Positions 1 through 4,189 of a DNA stretch of 5,135 nt are shown here, piece after piece; within the stretch, counting starts at the first letter, position 1, and every line of letters starts with the position of its first letter. Both the position numbers and the translations under genes were made by a program. The notes beneath the pieces were generated by a model. It saw only the letters and a list, made by a program, of their open reading frames with translations. It was not told the origin of the DNA and did no database searches. Source of the DNA: an uncultured Actinomycetes bacterium (GTDB lineage: Bacteria; Actinomycetota; Acidimicrobiia; Acidimicrobiales; Microtrichaceae); NCBI GenBank assembly GCA_903941145.1, contig CAJANQ010000307.1:1-5135 (forward strand), read 5' to 3'.

Positions 1-2407
1 CGAGCTGTGCGAGCGCGGTGGCCCTGACGAACGTGTCGAGGGCCGGGATGAGCCCGGCGGCCTCGGCGAGCGGCAGGAACGCCCCGGGCGGCAGCATGCC
101 CCGCTCAGGATGGTGCCAGCGCACAAGTGCCTCGACCCCGACCAGACGTCCGGACCCGAGGGCGAACTGCGGCTGGTAGTGGACCATCAGGTCGCCGCGC
201 TCGATGGCCCCGGCAAGGTCCTGGGTCATCCGCAGGCGCTCGACGACCTCGGTCCGGATGGCCTCGTCGAAGAAGGCGAACCCGCCCGGGCCCTCGGTCT
301 TGGCCCGCCGCATGGCCAGGTCGGCGTCCCGGAGGACGTCGGCGGCGGTCTGGCGCGGACCGTCCGGGTCGATCACGACGACGCCGGTCGAGACGGTCTC
401 GCCGCGCAGCTCGGCGTTCGAGCGGTCGATCCGGGCCCGGACCTGCTCGAGCCGCTGCACGGCCTGGTCCCTGGAGCCGATGCCGGTGACGGCGATGGCG
501 AACGTGTCGCCGCCGAGGCGGGCGACGACGTCGTCCGCCCGGACCAGCCGTCCCAGCCGCTCGGAGAGCCGGACCAGCATCTGGTCGCCCGCCTCCATGC
601 CGTCGCGCTCGTTGACCGACCTGAAGTTGTCCAGGTCGAGGCACGCCACGACCGTCCACTCGCGGGACTCGGTGCGGGCGTCGACGGCGGTGCCGAGCGT
701 GTCGAGGAACGACTTGCGGTTGGGCAGACCGGTGAGCAGGTCGTTGGCGGTGGCCTGCTGCAGCTGCCGCTCTGCGTCGCGGAGCTCGGAGACGTCCTCC
801 TGGATGATCACGAAGTGCTCGATCTCGTCGGAGGCCGAGAACAGCGGGGTGATGGTCTTGATGACCCGGTAGAGCTCTCCGTCCCTGCGTCGGCCGGTGA
901 TCTCGCCGGACCACGAGCGGTTGTTGCCGATGGCCGCCCACATCTCACGCGCCTGCGGGCTCCGGCCGAGCGGGTCGTCGAGCGGCTCGGGGATCTCGCC
1001 GACGGCGTCGGCGAACGAACGGCCGGTGGTGGTCGTGTACGAGTCGTTCACCCAGGTGATGCGGCCGCGCGAGTCGGTGATCGCGACCGAGTTGGCTGCG
1101 GCGGCGAGCGCTGCGGCGAGGAGCCGCTCCCGCTGTCGGCCACGGTTCATGGAGATGGCGACCGCGATCCACGAGGCGATGCCTTCCAGGGTGGCGATCG
1201 TGGACTCGTCCAGCTTTGCCGGGTCGTCCAGGTTGATGCCCAGCGCCCCTACGGCGAGGTGGTCGGCGATGAGCGGGATGGCGGCGCCGGCGCTGATGCC
1301 GAGCCGGGTGAGCGACTGCACGACGCTGTCGTCGAGACCGGCACGGCGGGCAGCGTCGACGTCCGACACGATCGTGGTGCGCTGGCGGATGCACTCGCCC
1401 ACGGGCCCTCGGCCGACCGGTGTGTCGTCCCAACGGGGCGAGGTGCCCCGGAACACCTCTCGGATGGGACCGGCGGAACCACGGACGGACACGGTGCCGT
1501 CCTCCTCGGCCAGGCCGACCCAGACGACCGTCGCGTCGAGGATCTCGATGAGGCGGTCGCACAGGCTCTGGAGCACCAGGTCGAAGGGCGTGCCGGCGAC
1601 GATTGCGCCGTGGATCTCGCCGTCGAGCGCCGCGTACTCGGCCGCCATTCGCTGCTCGGTGACGTCCTGGCCGTAGCAGACCACGCCGTTGATCGGCTCC
1701 ACGCCCGTGAAGTCCTCGACCGTGAAGTTGATCCAGCGCCAGCGCCCGTCGGCGTGCCGGATCCGGTACTCCATGGTGCCGGCCGACTTCTCGCCGTGCC
1801 GGCGGGTGCCGCGCATGCTGGCGACCCCGGCGAGCAGCATCGGCGCGTCGTCGGGGTGCATCTTGTCGAGCTGAGGGGGGCCGAGGAGCTCCTCGGGCTC
1901 ACGGCCCAGCACCTGCCGGGTGCCGGGGCTGGTCCAGCGGACGGACCCGTCGGCGTCGACGATCGTCATCATGACCGGGGCCCTGGCCACCAGCTCTGCG
2001 AGCCGGTGCTCCTCTTCCCAGTTCGTGCTGATGTCCTCGCCGAACATGAGGAGCGTGTCGTCGACCACCACGATCGTGGTCTTCACCTTGCGAGGCCCGA
2101 TACCGGGGAAGTCGACCTCGTGGATCCAGGTCTGGTCCTTGCCGGTGGTGGCGGCGGCTCGGCAGCGCTCGACGGCCTCATGGTTGAAGTGCATGGTGGG
2201 GAGGTCCGAGGTCAGGCGCCCTCGCACGTCCTCGGGATCGACGCCGAGCGCGATGGCTGCCGACTCGTTGACGGCCTCCACCCGGAAGGTGACGAACGAG
2301 CCCTTGTCGTCCCGAATGATCGTGAGCGCGATGACCGATCTGTCGAGGTCGGACGCGCCGCGCGCCGCTCCATGGGCCGGCGGCACGCGCGCTGAGATAT
2401 CGGTCAC
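1..2407 (-). CDS. PAS-PAS-GAF-PAS-GGDEF-EAL c-di-GMP signalling protein, C-terminus cut by window edge
   Basis: This is a sensory protein that probably makes, binds or degrades cyclic di-GMP in the cytosol. 802 residues are visible. They comprise a divergent PAS domain (about 19-130), a second PAS (about 137-252, ending DVTE), a GAF domain (about 265-418), a third PAS (about 429-548), a GGDEF domain (about 555-720, opening LTGLPNR at 558-564) and the start of an EAL domain (from about 727). The EAL part shows YQP at 744-746 and the VEALVRW signature at 758-764. The remaining EAL catalytic residues lie outside the window. The GGDEF signature is GGDTF (632-636), with Thr where Glu is usual. LDLDNF (590-595) keeps the metal Asp, and RADD (623-626) fits the RxxD inhibitory site. 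No membrane segment or LOV cysteine motif is seen, so the input signal is unknown. The GTG start at 2407 was chosen because the PAS-like sequence begins soon after it. No ribosome binding site supports it, and GTG at 2386 is an alternative. Family is certain; enzyme direction is not. Confidence 0.93.
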   Translation of the reverse strand, partial: MTDISARVPPAHGAARGASDLDRSVIALTIIRDDKGSFVTFRVEAVNESAAIALGVDPEDVRGRLTSDLPTMHFNHEAVERCRAAATTGKDQTWIHEVDFPGIGPRKVKTTIVVVDDTLLMFGEDISTNWEEEHRLAELVARAPVMMTIVDADGSVRWTSPGTRQVLGREPEELLGPPQLDKMHPDDAPMLLAGVASMRGTRRHGEKSAGTMEYRIRHADGRWRWINFTVEDFTGVEPINGVVCYGQDVTEQRMAAEYAALDGEIHGAIVAGTPFDLVLQSLCDRLIEILDATVVWVGLAEEDGTVSVRGSAGPIREVFRGTSPRWDDTPVGRGPVGECIRQRTTIVSDVDAARRAGLDDSVVQSLTRLGISAGAAIPLIADHLAVGALGINLDDPAKLDESTIATLEGIASWIAVAISMNRGRQRERLLAAALAAAANSVAITDSRGRITWVNDSYTTTTGRSFADAVGEIPEPLDDPLGRSPQAREMWAAIGNNRSWSGEITGRRRDGELYRVIKTITPLFSASDEIEHFVIIQEDVSELRDAERQLQQATANDLLTGLPNRKSFLDTLGTAVDARTESREWTVVACLDLDNFRSVNERDGMEAGDQMLVRLSERLGRLVRADDVVARLGGDTFAIAVTGIGSRDQAVQRLEQVRARIDRSNAELRGETVSTGVVVIDPDGPRQTAADVLRDADLAMRRAKTEGPGGFAFFDEAIRTEVVERLRMTQDLAGAIERGDLMVHYQPQFALGSGRLVGVEALVRWHHPERGMLPPGAFLPLAEAAGLIPALDTFVRATALAQL

Positions 2408-2484
2408 GGGGTCGATGGGGATCAGTCTGCCAAGTCCCGGGCGGAATAAACACCCCCGGCCCCGGTCCGGCGTAGTCTCGGCCC
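2408..2484. promoter_or_regulatory. Divergent intergenic region between the c-di-GMP gene and the 61-aa gene
   Basis: This 77-nt gap separates two genes that face away from each other, so it must hold a promoter for each. The only AT-rich stretch is ggaataaac at 2443-2451. Read on the minus strand it gives TGTTTATTCC, a possible extended -10 for the large sensor gene about 35 nt from its start; this is weak. The plus-strand promoter is listed separately. I see no Shine-Dalgarno sequence for either gene here. Confidence 0.5.
2473..2484 (+). promoter_or_regulatory. Candidate leaderless promoter (TANNNT -10) for the 61-aa gene
   Basis: TAGTCT at 2473-2478 matches the actinobacterial -10 pattern TANNNT. 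It is followed by exactly six bases and then the ATG at 2485. That spacing would place transcription start on the A of the start codon, giving a leaderless mRNA. It also explains why no ribosome binding site precedes this ATG. No good -35 element is visible. The same geometry occurs before the monooxygenase gene at 4190. Confidence 0.5.
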
Positions 2485-2670
2485 ATGGGAAGCAGCGGCT
2501 CGAAGCCTCGTAAACCGAACCAGCACCACCTGCCGAAGGTGGGCAGCGCCGCCAACGAGCGCTACGAGCGCGAGCAGCGCAAGAGCGAGGTGTTCGGCAA
2601 GCTCCCGATCGCCATCATCGGTGCGCTGCTGGTCATCGTGCTCCTCGGCTGGCTGCTGATCACCCTCTGA
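2485..2670 (+). CDS. Small hypothetical protein with one C-terminal membrane segment (61 aa)
   Basis: I do not recognise a named family. The first 40 residues are polar and basic (KPRKP at 7-11, then an ERYEREQRK stretch at 25-33 that could form a short charged helix). Residues 41-61 are almost purely hydrophobic (PIAIIGALLVIVLLGWLLITL is the run) and should cross the membrane once. With the positive charge before the segment and almost nothing after it, the protein is probably tail-anchored with its N-terminus in the cytosol. It has no cysteine, no signal peptide cleavage site and no catalytic motif. The ATG start is supported by the well-placed TAGTCT -10 element just upstream. It is divergent from the c-di-GMP sensor, and the next gene on the same strand begins 127 nt later with its own candidate promoter, so it is probably a single-gene transcript. 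It could be a subunit of a membrane complex, but nothing here shows that. Confidence 0.75.
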   Translation: MGSSGSKPRKPNQHHLPKVGSAANERYEREQRKSEVFGKLPIAIIGALLVIVLLGWLLITL

Positions 2671-2745
2671 CCGGCCGAACCTGCCGCCCGACGCTTGTGA
2701 CACGAGTCGCCGGGGTCTGATCTGCGTCCCGGCAACCCGGGCGCC

Positions 2746-2751
2746 TAGAGT
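2746..2751 (+). promoter_or_regulatory. Candidate -10 element for the 89-aa gene
   Basis: TAGAGT at 2746-2751 matches TANNNT and lies in the 127-nt gap after the 61-aa gene. Transcription would start near 2758 and give a leader of about 40 nt before the ATG at 2798. No recognisable -35 hexamer is found 16-18 bases upstream, so the support is the -10 and the gene spacing only. I see no small gene in the rest of the gap (2671-2745), and no clear terminator for the preceding gene. Confidence 0.35.
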
Positions 2752-2763
2752 GACGTCTCCGTG

Positions 2764-2786
2764 TGCCCGGGCAGTCGAGCCGGGCG
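2764..2786 (+). other. Short leader hairpin just upstream of the ribosome binding site
   Basis: GCCCGG at 2765-2770 pairs with CCGGGC at 2780-2785, leaving a 9-nt loop. One further T-G wobble pair is possible at 2764/2786. If transcription starts near 2758, this hairpin lies in the mRNA leader and ends where the Shine-Dalgarno region begins. It could influence ribosome access, but short GC stems arise by chance easily in DNA of this composition. Confidence 0.35.
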
Positions 2787-2792
2787 GAAGGA
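2786..2792 (+). promoter_or_regulatory. Ribosome binding site deciding the ATG at 2798
   Basis: GGAAGGA at 2786-2792 contains AAGGA, a good match to the Shine-Dalgarno consensus, five bases before the ATG at 2798. This favours that ATG over the in-frame GTG at 2750. The upstream GTG has no such site, and it overlaps the proposed -10 element. Confidence 0.7.
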
Positions 2793-2797
2793 TCGTC

Positions 2798-3067
2798 ATG
2801 GGTGCAAGCCGGACCAGTTTTGAGAAGCTCCAGCGCGACCGTGCCAAGAAGGCCAAGGCCGCTGCCAAGCGTGACAAGCGCCTCGACAAGGACGTCGAGG
2901 GCGAAGAGATCGACGTCGAGCTGCCGCCGGAGGGCGAGGAGATCGCCCCTGACGTCCTGCTCGCCATGGTGGCCCAGCTCCACGAGCAGTTCGAGGCCGA
3001 AGAGATCGACTTCGAGGAGTTCGAGGAGCGCAAGACCGAGCTCTTCGCCCGTCTCACCGTGGACTGA
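2798..3067 (+). CDS. Small charged protein with SHOCT-like C-terminal helix pair (89 aa)
   Basis: The protein has two halves of opposite charge. Residues 8-31 are strongly basic (EKLQRDRAKKAKAAAKRDKR region), typical of a helix that may contact nucleic acid or an acidic partner. Residues 32-48 are acidic and proline-containing. Residues 53-86 form an amphipathic hairpin with the pattern L-x-L-H-E-Q-F ... I-D-F-E-E-F-E-E-R-K-x-E-L-F, which resembles the SHOCT short C-terminal domain (Leu/Ile-rich helix, turn, E-E-F-E-x-x-K-x-x-L). SHOCT domains are generally regarded as oligomerisation modules; the rest is not a family I can name. The start rests on the Shine-Dalgarno sequence at 2786-2792. 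It has no membrane segment or cysteine. It is convergent with the GAP-family gene, only 18 nt apart, with a hairpin at its stop codon. The SHOCT assignment is by pattern only, and the helices could simply be a generic charged coiled coil. Confidence 0.78.
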   Translation: MGASRTSFEKLQRDRAKKAKAAAKRDKRLDKDVEGEEIDVELPPEGEEIAPDVLLAMVAQLHEQFEAEEIDFEEFEERKTELFARLTVD

Positions 3068-3075
3068 CGTCCACG
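3058..3075. terminator. Candidate bidirectional hairpin terminator between convergent genes
   Basis: CGTGGAC at 3058-3064 and GTCCACG at 3069-3075 form a perfect 7-bp stem with the 4-nt loop TGAC. The loop contains the stop codon of the 89-aa gene (3065-3067). The GAP-family gene ends at 3086 on the other strand, so the hairpin lies downstream of both genes. No U-tract follows directly on either strand; the nearest on the plus strand is gttttcc at 3091-3097. U-poor terminators are reported in Actinomycetota, which makes the role plausible but unproved. Confidence 0.45.
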
Positions 3076-3085
3076 TCGCAGGTCG

Positions 3086-3763
3086 TCAGAGTTTTCCGAC
3101 CCCGGTGGCCGTCAGGTAGACGGCGAAGGCCACACAGATCACCGCGTTGATCCTGTGCTGGTGCCGGTGCATCCAGTCCGCAGTCTGGTCGAGCCGTCGT
3201 CGGCCGCCGGTGCCGCCGAGTGCCACGAGCAGGGGCGGCAGCAGTGCTGGCAGCACGGCAGCGAGCGCCAGGACCCCGCAGGCCACGGCCTTGGCCGAGG
3301 TTGCAGCCCGGCTGACCGCCACGTCGTGAGTGGCCGGCATGAGCAGGACGACCGTCGTGATGTTCGCCGCCATGATGCCGACCCCGAGCAGGAACGCCTT
3401 CCCGTAGTGGGGCCGGGCGTCGTCAGATCCGGTCTTCTCCGGTGCGACCTCGCCGTCCGGCAAGTAGAAGTTCTTCACCGCCAGGGCGAGCAGAAGGGCA
3501 GCACCCAGCAGGTGGACGACGCCCTGCGTGGTCCGGGCCGCCGGCGACGGGCCCGAGCTGTGTGCGGCGCTGAACGCAACGATGCCCAGGGTCATCCAGA
3601 CGACCGTCATGACGAGCGTGCCCAGCGTGAACAGCCAGGCCCGTGCCATGCGGGCCGGTCCCCTCGTGAGCACCAGCATCTGAACGAGCAGCACCGCCGG
3701 GCTGCACGCCGCCCCGAGCGCGAGCGGCCCGACCCGCACCAGGAGCGGGACGAGCCCGGTCAC
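3086..3763 (-). CDS. GAP-family (LysE-like superfamily) six-TM membrane protein
   Basis: This is a 225-residue integral membrane protein of the GAP / SfLAP (sulfolipid- or peptidoglycolipid-addressing protein) type, common in actinobacteria and thought to help export small molecules or lipids. Six hydrophobic segments are visible: about 9-33, 40-66, 78-101, 121-143, 156-182 and 203-223. The first contains the small-residue/Ser-Pro turn GAACSP (17-22) that is typical of LysE-like proteins. A polar loop at 102-119 separates the two halves. The tail LDQTADWMHRHQHRINAV (191-208) before the last segment matches the usual family layout. Cysteines are at 20, 162 and 210, all in membrane segments. 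The GTG start at 3763 overlaps the thioredoxin stop by four bases (GTGA), so translation is probably coupled. The substrate is unknown. The CcdA/DsbD thiol-transport proteins are distant relatives in fold, but the paired CcdA cysteine motifs are not clearly present. Confidence 0.85.
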   Translation of the reverse strand: MTGLVPLLVRVGPLALGAACSPAVLLVQMLVLTRGPARMARAWLFTLGTLVMTVVWMTLGIVAFSAAHSSGPSPAARTTQGVVHLLGAALLLALAVKNFYLPDGEVAPEKTGSDDARPHYGKAFLLGVGIMAANITTVVLLMPATHDVAVSRAATSAKAVACGVLALAAVLPALLPPLLVALGGTGGRRRLDQTADWMHRHQHRINAVICVAFAVYLTATGVGKL

Positions 3764-4137
3764 TGGTCCGGCTGGTCCGCCTGCTGGGCCTCGACCTCGG
3801 CCCGGACGGCCTCCATGTCGAGGGCCTGGACCTGGCCGATGAGCTCGTCGAGCGCCGGCCCCGGCATGGCGCCGGCCTCGCGGTAGAGCAGGATGCCGTC
3901 GCGGAAGATCATGAGGGTGGGGATGGACTGGATCGCCAGTTCGCCAGCAAGCTGCTGCTCCGCCTCGGTGTCGACCTTGGCGAACGTCAGGTCGGGGTGC
4001 GACTCCGACGCCGACTCGAAGATCGGGCCGAACTGGCGGCACGGGCCGCACCAGGACGCCCAGAAGTCGACGAGCACGGTGCCCTCGCCGAGCACGGTGT
4101 CCTCGAAGTTGTCCATGCCGAGCTCGATGGTTGCCAC
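3760..4137 (-). CDS. Thioredoxin-fold protein with WCGPC active site
   Basis: This is a cytosolic thiol-disulfide oxidoreductase of 125 residues; classical thioredoxins have about 105-110. The redox motif WCGPC is at 29-33, preceded by VDFWAS (23-28) with the conserved buried Asp24. The cis-proline loop is SIPT (71-74), with Pro73 next to the active site, followed by LMIFRDG (75-81). KVDTE at 54-58 fits the usual central strand. There is no signal peptide or lipobox, so it should act in the cytosol, reduced by a thioredoxin reductase encoded elsewhere. Residues 108-125 are an acidic, Gln-rich tail beyond the core fold. The GTG start at 4137 is supported by GGAGA five bases upstream. It is the first gene of a two-gene unit with the GAP-family membrane protein, overlapping it by 4 nt, and it is divergent from the flavin monooxygenase. 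It may be a secondary thioredoxin (trxC/trxA-like); context does not say which. Confidence 0.95.
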   Translation of the reverse strand: MATIELGMDNFEDTVLGEGTVLVDFWASWCGPCRQFGPIFESASESHPDLTFAKVDTEAEQQLAGELAIQSIPTLMIFRDGILLYREAGAMPGPALDELIGQVQALDMEAVRAEVEAQQADQPDQ

Positions 4138-4142
4138 GTGTG

Positions 4143-4147
4143 TCTCC
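4143..4147 (-). promoter_or_regulatory. Ribosome binding site for the thioredoxin gene
   Basis: On the minus strand GGAGA (4147-4143) sits five bases before the GTG codon at 4137-4135. This fixes the GTG as the start. The next in-frame ATG, seven codons in, would remove the first beta-strand of the fold. Confidence 0.7.
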
Positions 4148-4173
4148 GTTCAGACGTTGGGGGGAAGACGGCC

Positions 4174-4179
4174 ACGGTA
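4174..4179 (-). promoter_or_regulatory. Candidate -10 element for the thioredoxin-GAP unit
   Basis: On the minus strand TACCGT (4179-4174) matches TANNNT. Transcription would begin near 4167 and give a leader of about 30 nt that contains the GGAGA ribosome binding site. It overlaps the plus-strand -10 of the monooxygenase by two bases. No -35 is evident. Confidence 0.35.
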
Positions 4180-4189
4180 GCGTGGCGCC
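4178..4189 (+). promoter_or_regulatory. Candidate leaderless promoter for the flavin monooxygenase
   Basis: TAGCGT at 4178-4183 matches TANNNT and is followed by exactly six bases before the GTG at 4190, so transcription is predicted to start on the start codon itself. No Shine-Dalgarno sequence precedes this GTG at the usual distance. The spacing is identical to that before the 61-aa gene at 2485. Confidence 0.5.

Noticed and set aside
719..745. Possible frameshift at the start of the GGDEF domain
   Set aside because: Careful re-reading of the junction gives an uninterrupted LTGLPNRKSF in the same frame as GGDTF downstream and PAS upstream, so the gene is intact here.
110..2395. Long plus-strand open frame opposite the c-di-GMP sensor gene
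   Set aside because: Its translation is low-complexity, rich in Asp, Gly, Val, Arg and His, with no domain, and it mirrors the GC-rich third positions of the real minus-strand gene, which shows clear PAS, GAF, GGDEF and EAL motifs.
2687..2716. Weak inverted repeat after the 61-aa gene as a terminator
   Set aside because: Only broken 4-bp stems (CGAC/GTCG and CTTG/CGAG with a bulge) can be drawn and no U-tract follows, so I do not call a terminator.
2750..2797. Alternative GTG start at 2750 for the 89-aa gene
   Set aside because: It overlaps the candidate -10 element, has no Shine-Dalgarno sequence, and adds 16 residues unlike the rest. The ATG at 2798 has AAGGA five bases upstream.
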